64,000 bases of DNA from Granulicella sp. L46 (GTDB taxonomy: Bacteria > Acidobacteriota > Terriglobia > Terriglobales > Acidobacteriaceae). The stretch is taken from positions 225,689-289,688 of the forward strand of contig NZ_LMUT01000007.1 of assembly GCF_009765785.1 (NCBI RefSeq), given 5' to 3'. The notes below the pieces were generated by a model that had not been told where the DNA came from, did no database searches, and saw only the letters and a program-made list of their open reading frames with translations. The position numbers were made by a program, and so were the translations under genes. How positions within the stretch are numbered: the first letter of the stretch is position 1; each line of letters starts with the position of its first letter. Below, one piece after another: positions 1 to 7,865 of the stretch.

Positions 1-482
1 TCGCGGAGCATGGCGATGGATTTGATGTCGAAGCCGTGCTGGGAGAGGATGGTGCGGACGAAGGCGCAGAGGTCGGGGGAGCTGTCGATTAAGAGGACGC
101 GGCGGCCCTGCTGCTGTTGGGGTTTCGCGGTCGGCGTGGATTTCTGGAAGGAGCTTAGGGCGTCGGCGTCGGTGGGGTAGGAGCGGAGGACGGTGGTGAG
201 CATGGTGTGCTCGAGTAGGCTGGCGACGAAGGGCGAGGAGGCGGAGAGGCGGAGGTCGCCGCTGCGCTTGCGGAGGGCGGCCATGTGGCGGACGATCAGG
301 CCGAGACCCATGCTGTCTAGGCGATGGACTTTGGCCAGGTTCAGGATGATTTTCGCGGTCGCGTGGGAGCAGCGCTCTAGCTGGGCTTCGAGGGCGGTGG
401 CCTCGGGGCCGAGGGTGATGGCGCCGTCGCAATTGAGGATGTAGATGTTGTCGGTGAACTTGGTGGTGAGGTTCAGTGGCAT
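1..482 (-). CDS. STAS domain-response regulator receiver protein (3' end cut by window)
   Basis: Partial gene; the C-terminus lies beyond the left edge. I translated it from the ATG at 480-482. Residues about 1-95 form a STAS (anti-sigma factor antagonist) domain with the motif DSMGLGLIV, which keeps the usual phosphorylatable Ser after Asp. After a Gln-rich linker (about residues 115-125) a receiver domain begins with RRVLLIDSSPDLCAFVR, where the acidic pocket is reduced to a single early Asp. A STAS-REC protein would link partner switching to phosphorelay control. The substrates are unknown. No strong Shine-Dalgarno sequence is visible in front of the start. A known STAS fold is likely; the receiver call rests on about 35 residues. 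Confidence 0.75.
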   Translation of the reverse strand, partial: MPLNLTTKFTDNIYILNCDGAITLGPEATALEAQLERCSHATAKIILNLAKVHRLDSMGLGLIVRHMAALRKRSGDLRLSASSPFVASLLEHTMLTTVLRSYPTDADALSSFQKSTPTAKPQQQQGRRVLLIDSSPDLCAFVRTILSQHGFDIKSIAMLR

Positions 483-580
483 GCGCGCTCGTGGGAGTGG
501 GTTGCCATGAATAATACAGGGGTCCTGCGCGGACGGCGAACATTGAGCGCGTCGCCCGCGTTCGGGATGCGCCACGGAGG

Positions 581-1690
581 CTAGAGGTGGAAGACTCTGT
601 CGGCGGCGAAGACTAAGCCGAGGGTGACGAGTGCGATGACGACTTCGCCGATGGCTCCTACGAGGAAGGGGCGGAGGCCTTGCTTGCTTAGGTCGCGGAA
701 GTTGGTGCGGAGGCCTACGCCGGCGAAGGTTAGGAGGAAGGCCCAGCGGGAGAGGTTGCCGATCGCGAGCAGGCCGGGCTTGGAGAAGAAGCCTACGCTG
801 GCTAGTAGAGAGATGAGAAGGAAGCCCAGGACGAACTTGGGGAACTTTGTCCAGAGGAAGGCTGCCTTGTTCTGGATGCCGGCGGCCTGGCCTTTCGATG
901 CCCAGTAGATGGCGTAGCCGAGGACTACGAAGCCGATCATGGCGTTGCGGCAGGTTTTGACTAGGACTGCGACTTTGCCGGCTGCGTCGGAGTAGAGGGC
1001 TCCGGCGGCGGCGGTTTCGGCGGTGTTGTCTACGGCGAGGCCTGTCCAGACACCGTAGGCGCGGTCGCTGAGGTGGAGCGCGTGTCCGACGAGAGGGAAG
1101 ACGAAGAGGGAGATGGCGCCGAGGGCGAGGATGGCGGCGATGGCGAAGGAGGAGTCTTCCTCGTCGGCTTCGATGGCGCCTTGTGCGGCGATGATGGCGG
1201 AGACGCCGCAGATGGAGGAGCCGACGGCGAGGAGAGAGACGAGCTTCGGCTTGAGATGGAAGGCCTTGCCGAGGTAGGTCATGAAGGCTAGGCCGAGGGC
1301 GATCTCGACGAAGACGAGGAGGAGGGCGATGCCGCCTAGCTTGGCGATGTCGCCGAGGATGAAGCGGGCGCCGAGGAGGACGATGCCGGTCTTGAGCCAG
1401 AACTCGTAGGTGGCGACGCCGCGGCGGAAGAGTTCGGGGACGCCGATGGTGTTGGCGATGAGGAGGCCGATGAGGATGGCCCAGAGGACGTACTCGATGT
1501 TGGGGAGGACGAGGTGGTGGGACTTGCCGTAGCGGGCGATGAATTGCTCGATGAACTTGCCTGCGTAGCCCACGGCGGCGAGGAGGAGGATGCCGGGGAT
1601 TAGGCCTAGCGGGTTGGTGGTGGTGGGTTTAGTTGCGGTGGGCTTGGTTGCGGTGGTCGCGGCTTGGTTGATGGCGATGGTGTTGGGCAT
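581..1690 (-). CDS. yeiH: YeiH-family putative sulfate exporter (UPF0324)
   Basis: A 369-residue polytopic membrane protein. It has about ten hydrophobic segments after a Thr/Ala/Lys-rich cytoplasmic N-terminus of about 28 residues. Family hallmarks seen are EFWLKTGIVLLGARF, the glycine-rich SSICGVSAIIAAQGAI segment and AVDNTAETAAAGALYSD. Members are annotated as conserved hypothetical exporters (YeiH); the sulfate substrate is tentative. The ATG lies 11 bases after the stop of a 35-codon ORF (1702-1809). Its ribosome-binding site ACGGAG overlaps that stop codon, which suggests translational coupling. Length and motifs are typical of the family. Confidence 0.9.
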   Translation of the reverse strand: MPNTIAINQAATTATKPTATKPTTTNPLGLIPGILLLAAVGYAGKFIEQFIARYGKSHHLVLPNIEYVLWAILIGLLIANTIGVPELFRRGVATYEFWLKTGIVLLGARFILGDIAKLGGIALLLVFVEIALGLAFMTYLGKAFHLKPKLVSLLAVGSSICGVSAIIAAQGAIEADEEDSSFAIAAILALGAISLFVFPLVGHALHLSDRAYGVWTGLAVDNTAETAAAGALYSDAAGKVAVLVKTCRNAMIGFVVLGYAIYWASKGQAAGIQNKAAFLWTKFPKFVLGFLLISLLASVGFFSKPGLLAIGNLSRWAFLLTFAGVGLRTNFRDLSKQGLRPFLVGAIGEVVIALVTLGLVFAADRVFHL

Positions 1691-1701
1691 GGTGGGCTCC
1701 G

Positions 1702-1809
1702 TTACCAGGGGACGACTTTGAGGATGCCGATGCGGACGAGGAGGGCGAGGGTGAGCGAGAGGAGAACGGCCCAGGTGTCGAGGGAGAGGCGGCGCGCGGG
1801 TGCGGGCAT
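1702..1809 (-). CDS. Small single-pass membrane protein, first gene of a yeiH operon
   Basis: A 35-codon ORF running from ATG (1807-1809) to TAA (1702-1704). It is preceded by a strong ribosome-binding site, AAAGGAGCATT, just before the ATG. The peptide has a basic N-terminus (about residues 1-8), a hydrophobic stretch (about 13-32, core WAVLLSLTLALLV) and ends KVVPW, so one membrane helix is likely. The yeiH start is 11 bases downstream and its ribosome-binding site lies over this stop codon. By analogy with small accessory subunits of transporters (for example KdpF) it may stabilise or regulate the exporter. That role is inference. Confidence 0.6.
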   Translation of the reverse strand: MPAPARRLSLDTWAVLLSLTLALLVRIGILKVVPW

Positions 1810-2078
1810 AATGCTCCTTTGGGGAGCCGCTGGACGGATGGAGGTTCGTCAGGCTGGCTTATGGAATTGGAAGGAGAAGGGGGCGCGTGAACGGAACGGA
1901 CGAATCAGAACGTTCAGCGGCAACAACAGCGCGGACAACATTGGGAGGTGCGTCGCGACTGAGTTTGGCGGGACATGTGTTTTAGATGTATCAGTTGCGG
2001 GAAAGTGGTGCAAGTTTTTCGGGTGCGAATTCACGGGGCGTTCATGCGCGGGGGTGGATACCCCCCTCCCCACCCCTT

Positions 2079-2202
2079 AAGTCATACCTCTGCTCTAAAG
2101 TAGTCTCGATGCTGGGGTTAGGGGTGAAAGTACCCCTCCCTCGGGTGGAGAAGATGGCGCTAAAGTAGTCTCGTCACACGGGTTATGGGTGGAGTATGAC
2201 TT
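2079..2202. repeat. 124-base element with 9-base terminal inverted repeats
   Basis: The ends AAGTCATAC (2079-2087) and GTATGACTT (2194-2202) are perfect inverted repeats. Inside are two direct copies of CTAAAGTAGTCTCG at 2095-2108 and 2160-2173, 65 bases apart, and the pair GGGGT...ACCCC around 2119-2136. It resembles a small non-autonomous interspersed element. No coding capacity was seen. Confidence 0.55.
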
Positions 2203-2457
2203 TCTAAAGGACTTAGCTGGTTTTGAGGCAGCAGGGTGGGAATTGTGTTGGTGTTTTGGGGGCTATCTCTATTGTAGTTGGTGGGTGGGGGTAACTATGC
2301 CAAGTTTTGGAAATATAAATCGCCAGTGTTTATAGGGGGTTTGGTGGTTTCTGGGGTGCTGGGGGGCTTGACAGGGTTCTGCGGTCCTGCGCGGACGGCG
2401 AGGGCTTCGCGTGGCTGTCGGTTGGGCGGGGTGGGCGGGGGCGGGGAAGGCAGGTTG

Positions 2458-2539
2458 GTCGCTCCGCCTGCGGCTGCGCTCCGGCCTTCGGCAGAGCGGT
2501 AGGGCCGAAGGCCCGGCGGGTTTATGGCACGGCTGAAGC
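2458..2539. repeat. 82-base direct repeat, copy 1
   Basis: Nearly identical to 3064-3145, 606 bases downstream; the difference I see is GCCGAAGGCCC against GCCGTTGGCCC. It contains short palindromes such as GGGCC...GGCCC. The copy stops two bases before the stop codon of the gene at 2542-2976, so it has lost the second arm of the terminal hairpin present in copy 2. Confidence 0.8.
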
Positions 2540-2541
2540 TC

Positions 2542-2976
2542 TTATGCTTTCTTATCCCAACCTATGACGACATCATTTTCCAATGTAAGGCGAAGCTTGT
2601 AGCGGTTCACGCCCGTTTGGTTGTACTTCCAAGTCTGTCGCTTCTTGGTCTTTAGGAGGTGGTCGTCTATGGCAACTGGTCTGCCTATAGAGTCGATGAG
2701 TTGCTGGTCCGTTTGTCCCTGCCAAAAGCTACGCTTCATGATTAGTTCGACTACATTCTCATCCCCGTATTTTTCGAGCAACTGCGCCCGGCGCGCAGCG
2801 CGAGCGCGGATGCGTAGTAGGAGGAACCCTACGGCGAGGCCGATCAAGATGGCGACTACAGCGAGGGGGCCGACGGCGTCTGACGCCTCGCGGATTATCC
2901 AGAGTGGGATGCCAATGATGAGGCCGAGTGCTAAGAGCGCTCCCAGCGCCTTATCCTGATTACGCCTTCTAGCCAC
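2542..2976 (-). CDS. Small two-helix membrane protein of unknown function
   Basis: 144 residues. Two adjacent hydrophobic segments (about residues 11-30 and 35-55, LLALGLIIGIPLWII and LAVVAILIGLAVGFLLL) are followed by a basic stretch and a soluble C-terminal domain of about 85 residues. The C-terminal domain has the pattern QTDQQLIDSIGRP...KTKKRQTWKYNQ, which recalls the small beta-rich SmpA/OmlA-type lipoprotein domains; I do not assign it to a family. The gene is flanked on both sides by the 82-base direct repeats and lies upstream of the TIGR04141 gene on the other strand. ATG start; no strong ribosome-binding site seen. Confidence 0.75.
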   Translation of the reverse strand: MARRRNQDKALGALLALGLIIGIPLWIIREASDAVGPLAVVAILIGLAVGFLLLRIRARAARRAQLLEKYGDENVVELIMKRSFWQGQTDQQLIDSIGRPVAIDDHLLKTKKRQTWKYNQTGVNRYKLRLTLENDVVIGWDKKA

Positions 2977-3063
2977 GATAATTCCTCTGCTTCGCTAGTT
3001 TGATTGGCCCGGTAGGCGAAAGTTTAGCAGGCGTAGCGCTTGCGGACCAGCAGATGCAATCCA

Positions 3064-3151
3064 GTCGCTCCGCCTGCGGCTGCGCTCCGGCCTTCGGCAG
3101 AGCGGTAGGGCCGTTGGCCCGGCGGGTTTATGGCACGGCTGAAGCCGTGCC
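3064..3151. repeat. 82-base direct repeat, copy 2, ending in a hairpin
   Basis: 3064-3145 matches 2458-2539. This copy continues into a complete hairpin, GGCACGGC (3132-3139), loop TGAA, GCCGTGCC (3144-3151). It lies upstream of the gene at 2542-2976, so the two copies bracket that gene. The remaining bases of the 2977-3380 interval show no other gene. Confidence 0.8.
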
Positions 3152-3380
3152 CCTTCGATGCACTTGAGCCGCTGAGTCGAGAGACTAAGCACATAACGAC
3201 GCGCCGCTCAGTGAATAATCCTTCTTAGTTTCTGCGCAGGTTATAAATCTAAGCGTTCCGAGTTCGCCGTCTCGATCGACTGAATTTGTATCCTCTGGTC
3301 GGATTCATTTGCCTTGCGGAGAGCGGCCGAAACAAGTACGCTTTCGCAAGCAATCCAAATCAAATCCGGGGATTTACAAA

Positions 3381-5057
3381 TTGAGCAAGAGTCGCCCGTT
3401 TTCTATTCATCTTCTGAAGCCCAACTTTGACGGTACTAACTCCCTCAAATCCAACCATAAGCTATTGCCTGTAGACGGCAAAGATTTGCCTCCAGGGTCG
3501 AGCGTATTTGTATTGGATGCTCCCTCTTCGCTGCCTTGGTGGAGGAGCTATTTAGGAATCACTGCGGAATTGCGGCAAGCTAGAAAAGGTGCCTTGTTGT
3601 TCGTTCCTATCCAAGATAGGTGTTTCGCCCTAACTTTTGGACTTGTTTACCACAATCTTAGCGATGACAGTATCGAGCATGATTTCGGTTTGCGGGTAAC
3701 GCTCAACTGCGTGGACCCTAAAGAGCTCCGAAGCACAGACACAGTCGATCCAGGTGCTGCACGTAGAAAGCGTACGCAGATGCCTATGGGTGCTGATCTC
3801 ACCTTTTTCGATTTTGATCGAGACTCTTCGGTGGTGAAAAGTATCACTGGAAAGGTCTCAGCGAAGTACGAAGAGCTCTTTCGCCACGTAACAGGCGCGA
3901 GCAGCTTGAGCATCAGCCTGGACTGCTCTGCTAAGGAACTCGGCGGGAGATGCGCCCAACTGTTGGAGCTCTATAACAGCGAAGTTTATAAAACAACTTT
4001 TCCTGATCTCCAGAATATAATGCCCGTTCGCGATGCGGGGGTGATTAACCAACTGAATGCTGCTCTAGTATCCGCGGTTAGGGAGGGTGACGACAGCCTG
4101 TATCTTGTCATCCCCGAAATCGTCGATTACTCAAGCGGCGTGCACTATGTTGCGTTCACTGGAGAGGGGCCGAGCCTGCTATATGAGGATGTGTTTTTCG
4201 GCACTTACATCGAATATCTAATTAAAAATGCAAAGGACAGAACAAGTCTGTCACTGGACGATCTAAAACGCCAAGGCGTTGACCTCTGTGATGACGATGA
4301 GGTGCGAAAAAAACATTATTCGGTTTATCGATGTCTTATGTTTGAGACAAAATTCGGAATTGAAGAACAAACATATCATCTACTCGAAGGTAAGTGGTAC
4401 CGAGTCGAAGATTCTTATGTACAGCGCCTGAAGAGCAAGCTCGATCCGCTTTGCGTCGATTTGGGAATGCCGCCGTATTCACACGACAATGAGGGTGCAT
4501 ACAACAAGGCAGTCGCCATAGCTGATAAATCTTTCATCTGCTTAGATCTTGCTGATATTAGCCCCGACGGACAGTCTCAGATTGAACCATGTGACCTTTA
4601 TCGAGTCGAGGGCGGGGCTGGTCTTCTGTATCACGTCAAGCGATCTACCGTTTCAGCGCAGTTGAGCCATTTGTTCAATCAGGGTACGAACGCCTTCGAA
4701 ATTCTCCGTATCGAAAGCGCATCGCGCGGCAAGTTGGGGGATCTTATCGTCAAAGTTGCTGGCCAGAATAATCCGCTTTTTCCGGAAGCACCCTTGAGTT
4801 CTAGAGCATTTGGTGTGCGCTTTGTGATTGTGACTCACAAAAGTCCAACAAAGAAATCTGATAATCTCCCGCTCTTCTCCCGAATCTCTTTGAATCGTAC
4901 GGTCAAGCTCTTCGAGTTAATGAATGCGGAGTGTCTCTACGGATTTGTCTCTGACGTTTCGCCCAAGAAGGTGGCTAAGCCAAGGAGCAGAAAGAAAAAG
5001 CCGGAGGCGGCACCTTCCGGTACTGAGTCGTCCGCCGAACCGCTCGTTGTTGATTAG
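3381..5057 (+). CDS. Sporadically distributed TIGR04141-family protein (DUF6119)
   Basis: About 558 residues. Family hallmarks are the N-terminal FSIHLLKPNFDG, PWWRSYLG, the FALTFGLVYHNL core, VDPGAARRKRTQMP, DLTFFDFDRDSSVVKSITGK and KTTFPDLQNI. Members are sporadically distributed, often with defence genes; the biochemical role is not established to my knowledge. The C-terminus is Lys/Arg-rich (about residues 530-550). The start is uncertain: TTG at 3381 has GGGGA eight bases upstream and fits where the family homology begins, and a TTG at 3309 would add 24 residues. Base composition is lower in G+C and lacks the strong G bias of its neighbours, so recent acquisition is likely. It converges on ffh with a single base between the stop codons. 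Confidence 0.87.
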   Translation: MSKSRPFSIHLLKPNFDGTNSLKSNHKLLPVDGKDLPPGSSVFVLDAPSSLPWWRSYLGITAELRQARKGALLFVPIQDRCFALTFGLVYHNLSDDSIEHDFGLRVTLNCVDPKELRSTDTVDPGAARRKRTQMPMGADLTFFDFDRDSSVVKSITGKVSAKYEELFRHVTGASSLSISLDCSAKELGGRCAQLLELYNSEVYKTTFPDLQNIMPVRDAGVINQLNAALVSAVREGDDSLYLVIPEIVDYSSGVHYVAFTGEGPSLLYEDVFFGTYIEYLIKNAKDRTSLSLDDLKRQGVDLCDDDEVRKKHYSVYRCLMFETKFGIEEQTYHLLEGKWYRVEDSYVQRLKSKLDPLCVDLGMPPYSHDNEGAYNKAVAIADKSFICLDLADISPDGQSQIEPCDLYRVEGGAGLLYHVKRSTVSAQLSHLFNQGTNAFEILRIESASRGKLGDLIVKVAGQNNPLFPEAPLSSRAFGVRFVIVTHKSPTKKSDNLPLFSRISLNRTVKLFELMNAECLYGFVSDVSPKKVAKPRSRKKKPEAAPSGTESSAEPLVVD

Positions 5058-5058
5058 C

Positions 5059-6444
5059 TTATCGTCCGAATCTTTGGCCGCCGCCCATTTGGCTCATTAG
5101 GCGTTGTTGCATTTTGCCTCCGCCTGAGCCCATGGTCTTGAACATTTTGCTCATTTGCTGGTGTTGACGGAGGAGGTTGTTGACCTCTTGTACCGTGGTG
5201 CCGCTGCCGAGGGCGATGCGCTTGCGGCGGCTGCCGTTGATGATGGCGGCGTTGCGGCGCTCCTTGGTGGTCATCGAGTCGATGATGGTTTCTACGCGGG
5301 CGAATTGCTTCTCGTCGACGCTGCCGGCGGCTTGCTGCATGGCGGCGAAGGGGCCGACCGAGGGGAGCATCTTCATGATGGATTGCATGCTGCCGAGCTT
5401 CTTGATTTGGCGGAGCTGCTCGCGGAAGTCTTCGAGGGAGAAGCCGTCGCCGGAGAGGGCCTTCTTGGCGAAGTCGGCGGCCTTGGTCTTGTCGAGCTTT
5501 TCTTCGGCGCGCTCGAGGAGGGTCGCGATGTCGCCCATGCCGAGGATGCGGGAGACGATGCGGTCGGGGTGGAAGGCTTCGAAGGCGTCGGGCTTTTCGC
5601 CGGTGCCGAGGAACTTGATGGGTTGGCCGGTGATTTGGCGGATGCTGAGGGCGGCGCCACCGCGGCTGTCGCCGTCCATCTTGGTGAGGATGGCGCCGGT
5701 GATTTGGAGCTTGTCGTTGAAGGCCTTGGCGGAGTTGACGGCGTCCTGGCCGGTCATGGCGTCGGCTACGAAGAGGATCTCGGTGGGGGAGAGAAGCTTT
5801 TTAAGCTGGGCCATCTCGTCCATGAGGGACTCGTCGATGCCCAGGCGGCCGGCGGTGTCGACGATGAGGATGTCGCAGGCGGAGTTGACGGCTTCGCGGC
5901 GGGCTTCTTTGGCCAGGCGGAGGACGTCGTCGGTGCCGTGGGTCTGGGTGGGGTCGAGCTTGCCTTCGTAGAGTTGGGCTCCGATGGACTTGGCGACTAC
6001 CGCTAGCTGCTCGCGGGCGGCGGGGCGGTAGACGTCGACCGAGACGAGCAGGGGGCGGTGGCCACCCTTCTTTAGCCACTGGGCCAGCTTGCCGGAGGAT
6101 GTGGTTTTGCCGGAGCCTTGCAGGCCGGCCATCAGGATTACTGTTGGGGGTTGCGAGGCGAATTTGAAGCGGGCCGTGTCCGTGCCGAGGGTGGCGATGA
6201 GTTCGTCGCGGACGATTTTTACGATTTGCTCGGCGGGGGAGAGGGCTGTCGTGACCTGCGAGCCGAGGGATTTGGCGCGGATTTTTTCGATGAGGTCGCG
6301 GGCTACGTCGAGGTTGACGTCGGATTCTAGGAGGGCTACACGGATCTCGCGGAGAGCTTCGTTGATGTTCTCGTCGGTGAGGGTGCCCTGGCCGCGGAGG
6401 GTCTTGAAGGAGCGTTGGAGTTTGTCGGAGAGAGTTTCAAACAT
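5059..6444 (-). CDS. ffh: Signal recognition particle GTPase Ffh
   Basis: 461 residues from the ATG at 6442-6444 (MFETLSDKL), which matches the canonical Ffh N-terminus. An upstream in-frame ATG at 6534 would add 30 unrelated residues and is rejected. Order: N domain, G domain with GLQGSGKTTSSGKLA (P loop), DVYRPAAREQL, DTAGRLGID and TKMDGDSRGGAAL, then the Met-rich M domain with GSGTTVQEVN and a C-terminal RLMSQMGGG. It binds 4.5S RNA and signal sequences and docks with FtsY at the membrane. Length is normal for the family. Confidence 0.97.
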   Translation of the reverse strand: MFETLSDKLQRSFKTLRGQGTLTDENINEALREIRVALLESDVNLDVARDLIEKIRAKSLGSQVTTALSPAEQIVKIVRDELIATLGTDTARFKFASQPPTVILMAGLQGSGKTTSSGKLAQWLKKGGHRPLLVSVDVYRPAAREQLAVVAKSIGAQLYEGKLDPTQTHGTDDVLRLAKEARREAVNSACDILIVDTAGRLGIDESLMDEMAQLKKLLSPTEILFVADAMTGQDAVNSAKAFNDKLQITGAILTKMDGDSRGGAALSIRQITGQPIKFLGTGEKPDAFEAFHPDRIVSRILGMGDIATLLERAEEKLDKTKAADFAKKALSGDGFSLEDFREQLRQIKKLGSMQSIMKMLPSVGPFAAMQQAAGSVDEKQFARVETIIDSMTTKERRNAAIINGSRRKRIALGSGTTVQEVNNLLRQHQQMSKMFKTMGSGGGKMQQRLMSQMGGGQRFGR

Positions 6445-6515
6445 GGCTATAGGTAGTTTAGCAGTGGAGATGGGGCCGAAAGGTGCCCAAGATGTGCGGC
6501 TGCAAGCTTGGTGGC

Positions 6516-6571
6516 GGGTCCTTCGGCTGCGCAATTCGCAAGTGCGTGAATTGCTCCGCTCAGGATGACAG
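6516..6571. repeat. Interspersed intergenic repeat between ffh and the recombinase gene
   Basis: Contains GGGTCCTTCGGCTGCGC followed by an inverted pair GCAATTC...GAATTGC and then CTCAGGATGACAG. The same two outer parts, without the inner inverted pair, recur at about 9836-9868. It is in the divergent ffh/recombinase spacer and may affect both promoters. Confidence 0.55.
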
Positions 6572-6663
6572 ATTTTGGGTGGAGGGATGGTGGAGGGGAG
6601 TAAGACGTGGCGAGGGAGGTACGGGGGCTGGCGGTTGGGGGAGGGGGGCGCGAGAATCTAGGG

Positions 6664-7617
6664 ATGAAGACGGCGTCAAATGTTGGGAGTAGCGGGGAGA
6701 TGCTGCGCGAGTATATGACGCACTTGCGGGTGGAGAAGGGGCTGCGGCCGCTTAGTTGCGAGGCTTATCTGCGCGACCTGGAGATGTTTGCGGAGTTTCT
6801 CGAGGGCGGCGGCGCGGGGGGCAGTGGGGTGAAGACTTTCTTGAGCGCGGAGCAGGGGGACGTTAGCGGGTTTATGCAGCATCTGCGAGAGCATGGGGTG
6901 CAGTCGCGGTCGATTGCGCGGAAGTTGAGTTGCGTGCGGGGGTTCTATAAGTGGCTGCTGGTTGAGAAGCGGGTGACGCGGGATCCTACGGTGAATATTG
7001 AGTCGCCGTCGAGTTGGAAGGTGCTGCCCAAGTCGCTGGCGGAGAGCGAGGTTGGCGAGATGCTGGGAAAGACTGGTGTTGCTGCGCGGGCGGCGGATGC
7101 TAGTGGGGCCGCGCTGCGGGATCATGCGATGTTGGAGTTGCTGTATGCGGGTGGGTTGCGGGTGGGGGAGATTGTCGCGCTGCGGCAGGAGGATTTGCGG
7201 CTGGAGACGGCTAGCGTGCAGGTGAGGGGGAAGGGCGATAAGGAGAGGATTGTGCCGATTGGGCGGTCGGCTGTCGAGGCGCTGGAGGCTTATGTGGCGC
7301 GTGGGCGGAGAGAGTTGTTGGGGAAGTCGCTGCAGAGAGCGTTGTTCCTGAGCGTGCGGGGGAAGCCGCTTACTACGCAGATGGTTTGGAAGATCGTGCG
7401 GGCGCTGGATCGGCATGCTAGTCCGCATAAGCTGCGGCATAGTATGGCTACGCATATGGTGGAGCACGGCGCGGACTTGAGGACCGTGCAGACGCTGCTG
7501 GGGCATGCGGATATTGCTACGACGCAGGTGTATACGCATCTGGCGATTGATCGGTTGAAGACGGTGCATCGGTTGCATCATCCGCGGGCTACTCGGAGAA
7601 GTGGGGTGGAGGCATGA
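6664..7617 (+). CDS. Tyrosine recombinase, XerC/XerD type (first of two)
   Basis: 317 residues from the ATG at 6664, where the family SAM-like N-terminal domain starts (MLREYMTHLRVEKG). The catalytic domain carries the expected residues: Arg in GLRVGEIVAL, Lys in RGKGDKERIVP, His-Leu-Arg in PHKLRHSMATHM, His in LLGHADIATTQ and nucleophile Tyr in VYTH. Xer enzymes resolve chromosome dimers at dif and serve some elements. Its stop overlaps the ATG of the next small gene by four bases, and a second recombinase follows, so the three form one operon. No cargo or att site was found nearby, so housekeeping Xer function is more likely than an integrase. Confidence 0.9.
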   Translation: MKTASNVGSSGEMLREYMTHLRVEKGLRPLSCEAYLRDLEMFAEFLEGGGAGGSGVKTFLSAEQGDVSGFMQHLREHGVQSRSIARKLSCVRGFYKWLLVEKRVTRDPTVNIESPSSWKVLPKSLAESEVGEMLGKTGVAARAADASGAALRDHAMLELLYAGGLRVGEIVALRQEDLRLETASVQVRGKGDKERIVPIGRSAVEALEAYVARGRRELLGKSLQRALFLSVRGKPLTTQMVWKIVRALDRHASPHKLRHSMATHMVEHGADLRTVQTLLGHADIATTQVYTHLAIDRLKTVHRLHHPRATRRSGVEA

Positions 7618-7865
7618 GGGGGCAACGGACGGTTCTGCTGATTGTGCTGGCTGGGGCGGCGATTGCGTTTGTCGTGAGTGAAGTGCGCGGGCATAGCTTC
7701 CAGGTGCTTGCTTTGCCGGGCATCCACTTCGCGATGGCTATGAGGACTGACCTGCGGATTTCCAGTCTCTTGCTGGTGTTTGTTGGGAACTGGATTTTCT
7801 ATTCCGCGGTTGTGGGGTTGGTGCTGTGGATTGCTAGAAAGGTTCAGGCGCGTCGGCATGGGTAA
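7614..7865 (+). CDS. Small membrane protein overlapped by two Xer recombinase genes
   Basis: 83 residues. The ATG overlaps the stop codon of the upstream recombinase (ATGA), and the 3' end overlaps the first codons of the downstream recombinase. Two hydrophobic stretches, about residues 5-24 ([15 protein letters not shown]) and 50-75 ([20 protein letters not shown]), are separated by a short polar loop, and the tail is basic. I do not recognise the family. The four-base overlaps argue for a real, translationally coupled gene. Any link to recombination, for example septum localisation, is speculation. Confidence 0.7.
   Translation: MRGQRTVLLIVLAGAAIAFVVSEVRGHSFQVLALPGIHFAMAMRTDLRISSLLLVFVGNWIFYSAVVGLVLWIARKVQARRHG

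Larger units (their letters stand above)
1810..2541. other. Long intergenic region with G-rich tracts and repeats, no supported gene
   Basis: About 730 bases with no convincing coding frame. It holds C-runs and G-runs (2060-2075, 2281-2290, 2424-2450), an inverted-repeat element (2079-2202) and one copy of an 82-base repeat (2458-2539). The 19 bases at 2383-2401 (GGTCCTGCGCGGACGGCGA) also occur at 521-539. Confidence 0.6.

Noticed and set aside
1849-2073. 74-codon minus-strand frame in the intergenic region
   Set aside because: No ribosome-binding site, no domain, composition not codon-like.
5155-6006. 283-codon frame opposite ffh
   Set aside because: Gly/Asp/Glu-rich antisense shadow of ffh.
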